Assembly: GCF_014699115.1 (NCBI RefSeq)
Contig: NZ_JACXAD010000013.1
Coordinates: 87,537-151,536, forward strand
From: Hymenobacter montanus
GTDB taxonomy: Bacteria; Bacteroidota; Bacteroidia; Cytophagales; Hymenobacteraceae
DNA length: 64,000 nucleotides
Direction: 5' to 3'
Numbering within the stretch: position 1 is the stretch's first letter; the number at the start of each line of letters is the position of its first letter. The notes under the pieces are model-generated. The model was not told where the DNA came from, ran no database searches, and saw only the letters and a program-made list of their open reading frames with translations. A program made the translations under genes and the position numbers. Of the stretch, positions 1 to 8,500 are shown one piece after another.

Positions 1-44
1 TTAACACGCTCTTTAGGGCTCAACGACGCCACCGAAGAAGCAGG

Positions 45-74
45 TTGGCGGCTAGCTGTTGACTGATAAATTTC
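45..74 (+). promoter_or_regulatory. Bacteroidota-type promoter of recG
   Basis: TTG at 45-47, a 19-nt spacer and TAAATTTC at 67-74 closely fit the Bacteroidota sigma consensus (TTG, about 19-21 nt, TAnnTTTG). The -7 box ends only 8 nt before the recG ATG, so the transcript would be nearly leaderless. This is pattern matching only. Confidence 0.5.
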
Positions 75-82
75 CATAGTAG

Positions 83-2179
83 ATGAGCTTTTTCAATACC
101 CGACTCGAGTTTCTGCGGACGGTGGGGAGCACCCAACGGGCGCAACTGCTGGGCAAAGAGCTCGGTCTTTTCACCTACGGGGACCTCATTCAGCGCTACC
201 CCTTCCGCTACCTCGACCGGACGCAGGTATACAACGTAGCCGATCTGCACGAGGACTTGCCTTATGTGCAAGTGAAGGGTATGCTGCGGGGCAAGGAGCT
301 GATTGGGGAGGGACCCAAACAGCGCCTGGTAGCCAAGCTGGGCGACGGCACCGGCGAGCTGGACCTGGTGTGGTTTAAAGGGGTAAAGTGGGTGCAGCAG
401 TACACTAAAAACAACCAGGAATATATCGTCTTCGGCAAGCCTACCATGTTCAATGGTCGACCACAGATGGCCCATCCGGAGCTGGAAGAGGTGAGTGAGC
501 GCAAGCCTGGGCAAAGCTTTCTGCAGCCCGTCTACAACACGTCGGAAAAGCTTAAGAACTACCACCGCATCGATAGCAAGGCGATTATGCGCATGGTGGC
601 CGAATTGTTAAAGCTGGCCCAGTCGCACGTGGTCGAGTCGCTCTCGCCCGCCCTTATTGAGCAGTACGGGCTGATGAGCAAGGCGCAGGCGCTCCAGCAG
701 ATTCATTTTCCGCAGAGCCCGGAGCTGCTCACCGCCGCCAGGTTCCGGCTGAAGTTTGAGGAGCTGTTTTACGTACAGCTCAAGCTGCTGCGGCAGCGCG
801 ACCAACGGAAAGTGACCCTGGCCGGGCAAATCTTTAACCAAGTGCCCACGCTGGTCGATTTCTACAAAAATCATCTCACGTTCGACCTCACCGGCGCCCA
901 GAAGCGGGTCATTCACGACATCTATAAGGATTTTTGCACGGGCCGGCAGATGAACCGGCTTTTGCAGGGCGACGTGGGCTCGGGCAAAACCATCGTAGCC
1001 TTCATCGCCATGCTGATGGCGGCCGACAACGGCGCGCAAAGCTGCATCATGGCCCCGACTGAAATCCTGGCCGACCAGCACTATGCGGGCTTGAAAGTAT
1101 ACGCCGACGCGCTGGGCATTCACATCGGCAAGCTCACCGGCAGCACCCGCACGGCCGAGCGGCGCGTGCTCCACGAGGCCCTGCGCAACGGCACCATGCA
1201 CATGCTGGTGGGCACTCATGCCCTGCTCGAAGACGTGGTTCAATTCCGCAACCTTGGGCTGACCATCATGGACGAGCAGCACCGTTTCGGGGTGGCGCAG
1301 CGCTCGAAACTGTGGCAGAAGAACCCCCACATTATTCCGCACGTGTTGGTAATGACGGCCACGCCCATTCCGCGGACTCTGGCCATGACCCTGTACGGCG
1401 ACCTCGACGTGAGCGTAATCGACGAGCTGCCCGCGGGCCGCAAACCCATCGTGACGGTGCATCGCTACGATGCCAACCGCCTGAAAGTGTTCGAGTTCAT
1501 TCGTGACCAAGTAAAGCTGGGCCGGCAGGTGTACATTGTGTATCCATTGATCGAAGAGTCGGAAACAATGGACTATAAGGACCTAACCGATGGCTACGAA
1601 AGCGTAGCCCGGGCCTTCCCCGAGTTCCAGATCAGCATCGTACACGGGCGCATGAAGGCGGAAGAGAAGGAATACGAGATGCAGCGCTTCATCAAGCGGG
1701 AAACCCAGATTATGGTCGCAACTACAGTGATTGAAGTGGGGGTGAACGTGCCCAATGCTTCGGTGATGGTAATTGAGTCGGCCGAACGGTTTGGCCTCTC
1801 GCAGCTGCACCAGTTGCGGGGGCGAGTGGGCCGGGGTGCCGACCAGAGCTACTGCATTCTGATGACCGGCTTCAAGCTGAGCAAGGACGCACGCACCCGA
1901 CTCGAAACCATGGTTCGAACCAACAATGGTTTCGAAATCGCGGACATCGACTTGAAGCTGCGCGGCCCCGGCGACCTAATGGGTACCCAGCAGAGCGGCG
2001 TGCTCGACTTGCTGATTGCCGACCTGGCCAAAGATGGCCGCATTCTGTCGGAAAGCCGGGCCGCAGCTCAGGCGCTACTAGTGGCCGACCCCAATTTGGT
2101 GCAGCCGGAAAATGGGAATATCCGGCGCCACATCGAAAGTTTGCCCGCCACGGCCGTAAACTGGAGCCGGATCAGCTAA
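83..2179 (+). CDS. recG: ATP-dependent DNA helicase RecG
   Basis: This 698-residue protein has the usual RecG length and layout: an N-terminal wedge/OB region, then a superfamily 2 helicase core. Visible helicase motifs are the Walker A box GDVGSGKT (about residues 295-302), the DEQHRFG DExH box (about 396-402), TATPIPRT (about 425) and the C-terminal QLRGRVGRG motif VI. RecG remodels stalled replication forks and Holliday junctions in the cytoplasm. The ATG at 83 opens directly onto a typical RecG N-terminus and sits just behind a good promoter match. It stands alone on the plus strand, with no operon partner. The call is secure. Confidence 0.97.
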   Translation: MSFFNTRLEFLRTVGSTQRAQLLGKELGLFTYGDLIQRYPFRYLDRTQVYNVADLHEDLPYVQVKGMLRGKELIGEGPKQRLVAKLGDGTGELDLVWFKGVKWVQQYTKNNQEYIVFGKPTMFNGRPQMAHPELEEVSERKPGQSFLQPVYNTSEKLKNYHRIDSKAIMRMVAELLKLAQSHVVESLSPALIEQYGLMSKAQALQQIHFPQSPELLTAARFRLKFEELFYVQLKLLRQRDQRKVTLAGQIFNQVPTLVDFYKNHLTFDLTGAQKRVIHDIYKDFCTGRQMNRLLQGDVGSGKTIVAFIAMLMAADNGAQSCIMAPTEILADQHYAGLKVYADALGIHIGKLTGSTRTAERRVLHEALRNGTMHMLVGTHALLEDVVQFRNLGLTIMDEQHRFGVAQRSKLWQKNPHIIPHVLVMTATPIPRTLAMTLYGDLDVSVIDELPAGRKPIVTVHRYDANRLKVFEFIRDQVKLGRQVYIVYPLIEESETMDYKDLTDGYESVARAFPEFQISIVHGRMKAEEKEYEMQRFIKRETQIMVATTVIEVGVNVPNASVMVIESAERFGLSQLHQLRGRVGRGADQSYCILMTGFKLSKDARTRLETMVRTNNGFEIADIDLKLRGPGDLMGTQQSGVLDLLIADLAKDGRILSESRAAAQALLVADPNLVQPENGNIRRHIESLPATAVNWSRIS

Positions 2180-2238
2180 CAATGATGGACTCACCGAATG
2201 GTGCGAAACCCTTCGCCCTAGGTTGGATGATTCTCCGG

Positions 2239-2466
2239 CTAAAACAGCTCAGTAAGGAGCGTGCTGCCACTCTGTTGCGCCCGGACCGGCGCCTGAGTCG
2301 GCTTGGTCGGTTCAGGAGTAAGCACTTGATGAACCCATACTACCGAGCTGTCGGGAACTGTAGTGGCTTCAACATTCTGCACTATAGTAATCGGATTGGA
2401 CGGTTTAGATAGTTTACCACTAATGATAAGGGCGAATAACAAAGTAAACTTAAGCAGAGACTTCAT
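2239..2466 (-). CDS. small putative secreted protein
   Basis: This ORF encodes 75 residues from the internal ATG at 2466. It begins with a lysine followed by a hydrophobic stretch (MKSLLKFTLLFALIISG) that looks like a signal peptide. A polar, proline- and threonine-rich tail follows. The in-frame start at 2517 would put 17 extra residues before the signal peptide, so the inner start is preferred. No family is recognised. A plus-strand ORF (2182-2412) overlaps it, but that one has no signal peptide or domain. The gene may not be real. Confidence 0.4.
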   Translation of the reverse strand: MKSLLKFTLLFALIISGKLSKPSNPITIVQNVEATTVPDSSVVWVHQVLTPEPTKPTQAPVRAQQSGSTLLTELF

Positions 2467-2827
2467 AGTAAATAATAGATATCGCGGGCGCAAAACTACG
2501 ACCAAAGAAGGCTTCACTAAAACAAGCTGGCCGGAACGCTAACCAGACACGTCCAATCAGGCTTGTAACTCGTTGGATTTCTTAAATCTAAAGGTGTTAA
2601 GGCGATCCTTAAGTTAGGTTCTTTGAGTCGGCACTAAGTAAACGAGCCCGCTGTACGGAATTGCCTGCGGATGGGTTATGCTTAAAACACCTTTTTATGA
2701 TCTAATTAGCCTCCCCTGGTTTAAAAGGGTATACATATACAATATCCAGGGAGTAAAAGGAGTAATTTTGCGTACCTTATAGAGTAGTCAAAATCAATTT
2801 ATCCGTGGTTTAAACGCGTCATACTTC
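2467..2827. other. 361-bp intergenic region
   Basis: No gene is seen in this AT-richer stretch. It holds a TAATTTTG sequence at 2763-2770, which fits the Bacteroidota -7 box TAnnTTTG but lacks a convincing TTG at the expected distance. It lies about 58 bp before the secreted protein gene at 2828 and is the best promoter candidate for it. A weak inverted pair (CCCTGG near 2714, CCAGGG near 2747) brackets the AT-rich core. Confidence 0.4.
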
Positions 2828-4282
2828 ATGCTACAGCGAGCAGTGCTTATTGGGATACTGGGCTGGGCCTCACTAGCTAACACCTCCTCAGCTATTGCCC
2901 AAAAGATAAAAGCAGCCCCCTTCAACTACCTACCCGAGCAGGGGGACGACCGTTACGACATGCGGGTGCCCAATAAAACCTTGTCCCTGCCCGATGGCTC
3001 GGGCTTCGTGATTCTGGCGCACCAAAGCGTGGGGGGCTATGCGGTAGAACGCTACGATACGAACCTGAAAAAGCTATGGAGCACCACCATTCCGGTAGGC
3101 CCGGGCGAGACGCTGGAAGCTTTCGGACGCAGCCCGCAGCAGGCGCTGGTGGTTTTGCACAATAAGGACGCGAGTAGCCAGAACCTAACCGTGGTGCCCG
3201 TAAACCTGCAAAGCGGCCAAAAAGGACCCGTCAAGCTACTCATAACCGCGCCTGCCCGGGACCGGCGACCAGGGGTATCCATTTCGCCCGACGGCACGCG
3301 GGTGCTGGCCTTCCGCTACCTTACCCGCGAGCAGCAAGTAAAAAGCATTGCCGCTACCCTGTTTGACCAAAGCCTAGCCCAGGTAGAGCAGAAAACGTAC
3401 GATTTTCGGGACCAGGGCGACTTTTTCTCGCCGGGCGTGCACGTGGCCAACGACGGCACCCAGTACGTTACCTTGATTAGCGAAGGAATGAAAAAGTTGA
3501 CCGTGCGCCGCTATCCGGCTAGCAAATCGGCCGACGTTAAGGTGATGGGCGTTCCGGTTGGCGGCACCTTTGCGGGCAAAGCTATCACCATCCGGGATGC
3601 CAAATTCGTAGTGCTGGGCGATGGCAGCCTGTACGCGGCCGCTTTGTGCGCCGACTACAAAACCGGCGAGTACTATAGCCTCAAAGTGGTGAAATACGAT
3701 TTTGCTGGCACCGGCGACATGAAATTTTCGCCGGAGTTCCGCTTCACCCCCGCCTACCTGGCCGAAGTGGGCAAAGCCAACGGGGTGGACGTAAAGCGCC
3801 TGGAAGACGTGTACCTGTCGGAGCTGCTGCTCACCGCCGAAAAACAACTGATTGTAATCGCGGAAAAGCATTTTGAAACCGGCAGCGGCGAGGCCCCGGT
3901 GCACGCCCAGGAGCTGCACGTGTTCGGTTACAATGAGTATGGGATGCCCACGTGGCACAGCATCGTGGCTAAAAACCAAACGGCTCCGGCCGTAGATGCT
4001 TACACCGGCATTGGCTTCCGGACGGCGGTGTTTGGTAACACGGTCCAGATGGTTACGCTGGAAACCATCGATAAAAAATCGGACCTCTACCTGCGCCGCA
4101 TTAACTGCCAAACCGGGGTGGTGACCGCCCCCGAGCGTCTGAAGCTGAACGTAGCCGATGACCAGCAACTCGCTTACGTAAAGGACTTCACGGCCTGGCT
4201 CGGCGAGAAAACCATCGTGGGCGTAAGTCGGCCGAACAAGAAGTCCGCTACTTTACAGCTGGAGAAGATTGTGGTGAAGTAA
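2828..4282 (+). CDS. secreted protein of unknown function, possibly beta-propeller-like
   Basis: The 484-residue product starts with a signal peptide ending near SSAIAQK (about residue 25). The mature part has many short alternating beta-type segments with repeated DGS/DGT turns (for example LPDGSGFVIL, SPDGTRVLAF, LGDGSLYAAA). That pattern is common in beta-propeller proteins, but no specific family motif is seen. It is probably periplasmic or exported. It is followed at once by a strong bidirectional terminator, so it forms a single-gene unit. No enzymatic function is proposed. Confidence 0.8.
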   Translation: MLQRAVLIGILGWASLANTSSAIAQKIKAAPFNYLPEQGDDRYDMRVPNKTLSLPDGSGFVILAHQSVGGYAVERYDTNLKKLWSTTIPVGPGETLEAFGRSPQQALVVLHNKDASSQNLTVVPVNLQSGQKGPVKLLITAPARDRRPGVSISPDGTRVLAFRYLTREQQVKSIAATLFDQSLAQVEQKTYDFRDQGDFFSPGVHVANDGTQYVTLISEGMKKLTVRRYPASKSADVKVMGVPVGGTFAGKAITIRDAKFVVLGDGSLYAAALCADYKTGEYYSLKVVKYDFAGTGDMKFSPEFRFTPAYLAEVGKANGVDVKRLEDVYLSELLLTAEKQLIVIAEKHFETGSGEAPVHAQELHVFGYNEYGMPTWHSIVAKNQTAPAVDAYTGIGFRTAVFGNTVQMVTLETIDKKSDLYLRRINCQTGVVTAPERLKLNVADDQQLAYVKDFTAWLGEKTIVGVSRPNKKSATLQLEKIVVK

Positions 4283-4296
4283 GGTAGTTATGCGCA

Positions 4297-4332
4297 AAAG
4301 GGCCGCTCCCGACGTGGGAGCGGCCCTTTTTT
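4297..4332. terminator. bidirectional intrinsic terminator
   Basis: A 14-bp stem pairs AAAGGGCCGCTCCC (4297-4310) with its complement at 4316-4329 across the 5-nt loop GACGT, and T runs are present in both directions. It lies between the convergent secreted-protein gene (ends 4282) and the acyl-CoA dehydrogenase gene (ends 4350) and can serve both. Confidence 0.9.
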
Positions 4333-4349
4333 ATGTTCAGACGAATGCC

Positions 4350-6140
4350 TTAGAATGGGTATTCGTTGGCCTCGATTACCACGGCGGCGATCCGACGACG
4401 GGCGTCGCGCACGTTCAGTAGCTCGGCTTTGGTGAAGCGCTTGAGGCCCATGGCCAGCAGGCGCTGCTCATCACCTTCGGCCATGCTACCAATGGCGTCT
4501 TTACCGGCTTTCTCCACCGTATCAACTGTATCGGCGAGGTACACGCGGGCGATATCGGCCTGCACTGCCAGGGCGTCGGCCCCCTTCGTGGCCGCTTCCT
4601 TCTCCACGCGGAGCAGGGTGCTCTCAGCCGTGTAGACTTTGATGGCCATGTCGGCGATGTTCATGAGCAACTCCTGCTCCTTGGCGAGCGTGGCGGCGTA
4701 CTTCTGCACAGCCGTACCAGCGACCATCAGAATGGCTTTCTTCAGATTAGCAATGGTCTTGAACTCCTTGCTGAACAAGCCGGTTTCTTCATCCTGGCTC
4801 AGGCTGGGAATACTCATCAGCTCCTGCTGCACGGCCTGGGCGGGGCCCATCAGGTCAATCTCACCCTTGAGGCCTTTCTTCAAAATCATATCCACGGCCA
4901 GCAGCCGGTTGATTTCGTTGGTCCCTTCGAAGATGCGGTTGATGCGGGAGTCGCGGTAAGCGCGGTCCATGGGATAGTCGGCCGAGAAGCCGTAGCCACC
5001 GTAAATCTGCACACCCTCGTCCACTACGTAGTCGAGCACTTCGGAGCCTTCTACTTTCAGGATGGCGCACTCAACCGCGAATTCGCGGGCGGCCCCAAGC
5101 AGGGCTTCGTTAGCGCCTTTGCCTTCGGCCATCAGCTGCTGCTCAGTGCGGTAGATGTCGGAGCCGGCGCGGTAAATGGCCGACTCAACGGCGTAGAGGC
5201 GAATGGCTTGCTGAGCAATCTTATGGCGGATAGCCCCGAACTTGGCAATCGGCAGCTTGAACTGCACCCGTTCGTTGGCGTACTTCACGCTCAATGTGGC
5301 CGCCATTTTCGCGGCGCCCAGGCAAGCGGCCGCCAGCTTAATGCGCCCAATATTCAGCACGTTGAACGCGATGAGGTGGCCTTTGCCAATCTCCCCCAAC
5401 ACGTTCTCCTTGGGCACGGTCACATCCGACAGAAACACCTGGCGGGTGCTGCTGCCCTTGATGCCCATTTTGTGCTCCTCATTGCCCAGGCTCAGGCCGG
5501 GCGTGTTTTTCTCGACGATGAAGCCGGTGAATTTGTCGCCGTCGACCTGCGCGAACACGATAAACACGTCGGCAAATCCGCCGTTCGTAATCCACATTTT
5601 CTGACCGTTCAACACGTAGCCACTGCCATCGGCCGTCGGCATGGCTTTGGTTTTGGCCCCGAGGGCGTCGGAGCCGGAGCCGGGCTCGGTGAGGCAGTAC
5701 GCCCCCATCAGCTCGCCGCTGGTCAGGCCGGGCAGGTATTTGGCTTTTTGCTCCTCGTTGCCGAAGTACAGAATGGGCAGCATGGCAATGCCGGTGTGCG
5801 CGGCAAACGCTACCGGGAAGGAATGGCCACCGCCTACGCCCTCGGTTACCCGCAGGGCCGTGGTGAAGTCCATATCCAGCCCGCCGTACTGCTCGGGAAT
5901 GCTCACGCCGAACAGCCCCAGCTGGCCGGCTTTCTCCATCAGGCCGCGCATGAGGCCTTCTTCGTGGTTATCGAGGCGCTCGAGCAGCGGCTGCACTTCG
6001 GCGGCTACAAAGTCCAGGCAGGTCTGGTGCATGTAGTTCTGCTCTTCGGTAAAGTCAGCCGGCGTGAAGACGTCCTGCGCGTCGGTCGGCTTGATAATGA
6101 ATTCGCCGCCCTTGAGGGGCGCTTTCTGCGTTACTTCCAT
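4350..6140 (-). CDS. fadE: acyl-CoA dehydrogenase (FadE-like)
   Basis: This 596-residue flavoprotein carries out the first step of beta-oxidation, the alpha,beta-dehydrogenation of acyl-CoA. The N-terminal and middle acyl-CoA dehydrogenase domains contain the family signature GAYCLTEPGSGSDA. The C-terminal FAD-binding four-helix domain ends in YGGYGF...IFEGTNEINR, whose Glu (about residue 405) is the expected catalytic base. A further C-terminal helical extension of about 170 residues gives the length seen in Bacillus FadE (about 594) and VLCAD-type enzymes. The start at 6140 leads into the conserved N-terminus. The upstream spacer holds two palindromes that probably bind the MarR regulator encoded at 10967-11446. 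The nearby fadA- and fadN-like genes complete the cycle. Confidence 0.93.
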   Translation of the reverse strand: MEVTQKAPLKGGEFIIKPTDAQDVFTPADFTEEQNYMHQTCLDFVAAEVQPLLERLDNHEEGLMRGLMEKAGQLGLFGVSIPEQYGGLDMDFTTALRVTEGVGGGHSFPVAFAAHTGIAMLPILYFGNEEQKAKYLPGLTSGELMGAYCLTEPGSGSDALGAKTKAMPTADGSGYVLNGQKMWITNGGFADVFIVFAQVDGDKFTGFIVEKNTPGLSLGNEEHKMGIKGSSTRQVFLSDVTVPKENVLGEIGKGHLIAFNVLNIGRIKLAAACLGAAKMAATLSVKYANERVQFKLPIAKFGAIRHKIAQQAIRLYAVESAIYRAGSDIYRTEQQLMAEGKGANEALLGAAREFAVECAILKVEGSEVLDYVVDEGVQIYGGYGFSADYPMDRAYRDSRINRIFEGTNEINRLLAVDMILKKGLKGEIDLMGPAQAVQQELMSIPSLSQDEETGLFSKEFKTIANLKKAILMVAGTAVQKYAATLAKEQELLMNIADMAIKVYTAESTLLRVEKEAATKGADALAVQADIARVYLADTVDTVEKAGKDAIGSMAEGDEQRLLAMGLKRFTKAELLNVRDARRRIAAVVIEANEYPF

Positions 6141-6164
6141 GACGGTTGAAATGATATTGAAGAT

Positions 6165-6185
6165 TAAAATTATTAGGCTAGCCTA
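6165..6185 (-). promoter_or_regulatory. fadE promoter -7-like box with palindromic operator 1
   Basis: On the minus strand, TAATTTTA (6165-6172) resembles the Bacteroidota -7 box. Directly upstream lies the perfect 12-bp palindrome TAGGCTAGCCTA (6174-6185), where a repressor would block RNA polymerase. Very similar sequences occur at 6242-6253 and in front of marR (11486-11499). Confidence 0.6.
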
Positions 6186-6241
6186 CTATTTTCAGAAACA
6201 ACGGGCCGGCTGGTTTAGTGTTGCAAGATAAGAAAATTTGT

Positions 6242-6253
6242 TAGGCTTGCCTA
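6242..6253. promoter_or_regulatory. predicted MarR operator 2 upstream of fadE
   Basis: TAGGCTTGCCTA has arms TAGGC/GCCTA around a central TT. It differs from operator 1 at one position and lies 68 bp farther from the gene, between fadE and the upstream yggL-like gene. Confidence 0.55.
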
Positions 6254-6304
6254 CTACTTCCCGCAAAGAAACCCCGGCTGAGCGGGGTATTTTTGGCTAT
6301 AATG

Positions 6305-6631
6305 CTACTCGTACGACCCGCTCCAAGACGCTTGCCACGGATCGACGAGCGGGTCTACGAACACCATTAATACTTCGTCTTGTTGGAGGAGCCACGTTTC
6401 AACAGCTTTTCGGTCGGCTTCCGTAGCGGTTCGGCGGGAGTCAGCACATAAAAGAAAGTGGGTTGGGCCCCCGTACATCTCCAGGTCATTGGCTTTTACC
6501 ATGCCAGTCAGCCGGTGCCAATAAGCATCCAATACGTCGCTGCGCAACCCGCCGAATAAAACAACCTGTACCTCAAAACCCTTTGCCTGAAACTCTTGCA
6601 GCCTAAGCTTCTTTCTGAGTCGCTTTTTCAT
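6305..6631 (-). CDS. YggL-family protein (DUF469, ribosome-associated)
   Basis: From the ATG at 6631 the product has 108 residues and starts MKKRLRKKLRLQEFQAKGFE. This matches the basic N-terminus and the 'RLRKK...EF...GF' pattern of E. coli YggL, also about 108 residues. YggL-type proteins are reported to associate with the 50S ribosomal subunit. The upstream in-frame start at 6658 would overlap the preceding gene's end. The chosen start has a GGGAG purine run 6 nt upstream and sits 13 nt after the stop of the TonB-domain gene. It is therefore probably translated from the same transcript. Why it lies inside a beta-oxidation region is not clear. Confidence 0.8.
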   Translation of the reverse strand: MKKRLRKKLRLQEFQAKGFEVQVVLFGGLRSDVLDAYWHRLTGMVKANDLEMYGGPTHFLLCADSRRTATEADRKAVETWLLQQDEVLMVFVDPLVDPWQASWSGSYE

Positions 6632-6644
6632 GAGCGCTCCCGTG

Positions 6645-7082
6645 TTATTGAAGTTCAATACGAATAGGCATTGTAAAGCTGACAGCTACTGGCTTCCCGC
6701 TCTGGTACCCCGGGGTTAGTCTTGGCAGAGTGCGGACAGCTTTAAGAAGGGCTTTATCATATGCCGGCACTCTACTACTGACTATTATTTGCTCACCGTA
6801 AATTGCCCCACTTGGCCCGACGATGAAATAAATTACTGTCCGGGGCCAATCAGGTTGCGGCTTGAGATGAGGCACGTTCAATCTCTTGTTAATTGCCGCT
6901 ACTAAAGCAGCATTACCTCCACCACCAGGCAGCTCCGGCATTTGCTCCACGCAAGTGTATACACGATTGGTTTCGAGCGCTTTCGCAAGCGGACTTTGGG
7001 TCTGTGATAGTGGATTTCGCTGAGCTCTGGCGCTCGATGAAAGTACTGTCAGCAGGAGGGGTACACTGAATAGCAGCCTCAT
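6645..7082 (-). CDS. secreted TonB C-terminal-domain protein
   Basis: The 145-residue product has a signal peptide (MRLLFSVPLLLTVLSSSARAQ) and then a TonB C-terminal-like domain. The segment VYTCVEQMPELPGGGG, followed by NAALVAAI, is nearly identical to one in the TonB protein encoded at 31964-32791 (VYTYVEQMPQLPGGGG). This protein lacks the membrane anchor and proline-rich spacer of a working TonB, so it is probably periplasmic and cannot by itself couple to ExbB/ExbD. The C-terminal half keeps the TonB-type pattern (FIVGPSGAIYGEQIIVSS... LLKAVRTLPRLTPG... VSFTMPIRIELQ). It sits between fadA and the yggL-like gene on the same strand. Confidence 0.8.
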   Translation of the reverse strand: MRLLFSVPLLLTVLSSSARAQRNPLSQTQSPLAKALETNRVYTCVEQMPELPGGGGNAALVAAINKRLNVPHLKPQPDWPRTVIYFIVGPSGAIYGEQIIVSSRVPAYDKALLKAVRTLPRLTPGYQSGKPVAVSFTMPIRIELQ

Positions 7083-7113
7083 CAGTCAGTGTTTGAAATC
7101 CCTCAGCGAGACA

Positions 7114-7152
7114 GTGGTCGGACGAAGCCCTGCGGGCGATTCGTCCGACCAC
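7114..7152. repeat. inverted repeat (hairpin) between fadA and the TonB-domain gene
   Basis: Two 13-bp exact arms (GTGGTCGGACGAA at 7114-7126 and its complement at 7140-7152) enclose a 13-nt loop that itself contains GCCC...GGGC. A third partial copy (CGTCCGACCA) follows at once. There is no T run on either strand, so a simple intrinsic terminator is less likely than a structured processing or Rho-related site. Confidence 0.7.
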
Positions 7153-7169
7153 GTCCGACCATTTCAGGG

Positions 7170-8351
7170 TTACTTCAGTAGCTCGTAGATGCCGGCCACG
7201 CCTTGGCCGCCGCCCACGCAGGCTGTTACCATGCCATACTTCTTGCCGCGCTCGCGCAGCTCGTCGAACAGCTGGATGCTCAGTTTGGCGCCGGAGCAGC
7301 CCAGCGGGTGGCCGAGGGCAATGGCGCCGCCGTTCACGTTCAGCTTCTCGGGGTCGATACCCAATTCCCGCACGACGGCCAGCGACTGTGAGGCGAAGGC
7401 TTCGTTCAGCTCAATCAGGTCGATGTCGTCCAGCTTTAAGCCAGCTTGCTTGAGGGCTTTCGGTACGGCTTTGATGGGCCCCATGCCCATGATGCGCGGG
7501 TCGACGCCTTCGGAGGCGTAGTTCACCATGCGGGCAATGGGTTCGAGGTTCAACTCCTTCACCATACGCTCCGACATTACCAGTACGAAGGCGGCGCCAT
7601 CGGACGTTTGCGAGGAGTTGCCGGCCGTGACGGTGCCATTGGCGGCAAACACGGGGCGCAGTTTGCCCAAGGCTTCCACCGAGGTATCAGCGCGGGGGCC
7701 TTCGTCGGTGTCCACCACGTAGGAACGGGTTTTCTTTTTGTCGGTGGCTTGGTCTACGTAGGTTTCCTCCACCGTTACGGGCACGATACTCTTCTGAAAC
7801 TTGCCGCCCTGGATGGCCTTAATGGCTTTCTGGTGCGAGCGGTAAGAGAACTCGTCCTGGTCCTGCCGGCTGATTTTGTAGTCTACGGCCACAGCTTCGG
7901 CGGTGAGGCCCATACCCATGTAGTAATCGGGATGCTTCACGGCCAGGTTGTAGTTGGGCACAGTTTTCCAGCCCACGGTGGGCACCATGCTCATGCTTTC
8001 GGTGCCGCCCGCGATGATGCAGTCGGCCATGCCGGCGGTGATTTTGCCCACCGCCATCGCAATGGTTTCCACGCCGGAGCCGCAGTAGCGGTTCACGATG
8101 AGGCCCGGCACGTTGATGGGCAGGGCCAGCAGCGAAATAAGCCGGCCCATTTGCAGCCCCTGCTCGGCTTCGGGCACAGCATTGCCCACGAGTACGTCGT
8201 CGATACGAGTCGGATCCAGGGCCGGTACCGAGGCCACCAGATGCTTGATAACCGTCGCCGCCAAATCGTCGGGACGGGTGAAGCGGAAGCCGCCGCGGGG
8301 CGCTTTGCCCACTGCGGTGCGGTAACCGGCTACGATATATGCTGTCTGCAT
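7170..8351 (-). CDS. fadA: acetyl-CoA acyltransferase (thiolase, FadA-like)
   Basis: The 393-residue protein has full thiolase length. It carries the nucleophilic Cys90 in [11 protein letters not shown], the catalytic His in [15 protein letters not shown] and the second active Cys in CVGGGQG near the C-terminus. It performs the last step of beta-oxidation, cleaving 3-ketoacyl-CoA with CoA to give acetyl-CoA. Position 91, normally Ser in many thiolases (CSSG), is Gly here. It lies downstream of the fadN-like gene, as in the Bacillus fadN-fadA-fadE order, and is separated from it by a 146-bp spacer full of inverted repeats. Confidence 0.95.
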   Translation of the reverse strand: MQTAYIVAGYRTAVGKAPRGGFRFTRPDDLAATVIKHLVASVPALDPTRIDDVLVGNAVPEAEQGLQMGRLISLLALPINVPGLIVNRYCGSGVETIAMAVGKITAGMADCIIAGGTESMSMVPTVGWKTVPNYNLAVKHPDYYMGMGLTAEAVAVDYKISRQDQDEFSYRSHQKAIKAIQGGKFQKSIVPVTVEETYVDQATDKKKTRSYVVDTDEGPRADTSVEALGKLRPVFAANGTVTAGNSSQTSDGAAFVLVMSERMVKELNLEPIARMVNYASEGVDPRIMGMGPIKAVPKALKQAGLKLDDIDLIELNEAFASQSLAVVRELGIDPEKLNVNGGAIALGHPLGCSGAKLSIQLFDELRERGKKYGMVTACVGGGQGVAGIYELLK

Positions 8352-8356
8352 TTTTT

Positions 8357-8500
8357 AGAGCTTAGATATTAGCGCGTAGAACTTAGAGTTCTTTCGCTGT
8401 GAGTTTAAGGTTGAAGGCTTTTCTGAAAACCGTACAGCTTAGGGAGTAGAACGAAAATTCAGAAACCATCTAAGCTCTGAGTTCTACGCTCTAAGTTCTA
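8357..8500. repeat. imperfect inverted repeats in the fadN-fadA spacer
   Basis: The spacer is built from variations on 'CTAAGTTCTACGCTCTAAG'. GCGTAGAACTTAGAG (8374-8388) faces CTCTGAGTTCTACGC (8475-8489) with one mismatch, and shorter copies lie around both. The array runs up to and into the fadN stop codon. It could form a large stem-loop in the fadN-fadA mRNA. Confidence 0.65.

Noticed and set aside
608..1510. Long minus-strand open frame inside recG
   Set aside because: It lies antisense to a conserved helicase and has the His/Val/Gln-rich composition of frame shadows. Similar antisense frames at 3374-4168, 5208-6149, 7446-8372 and 9662-10753 were left out for the same reason.
2182..2412. 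Plus-strand 76-codon ORF after recG
   Set aside because: No signal peptide or domain, Arg/Leu-rich shadow-like composition, and it overlaps the more plausible minus-strand secreted ORF.
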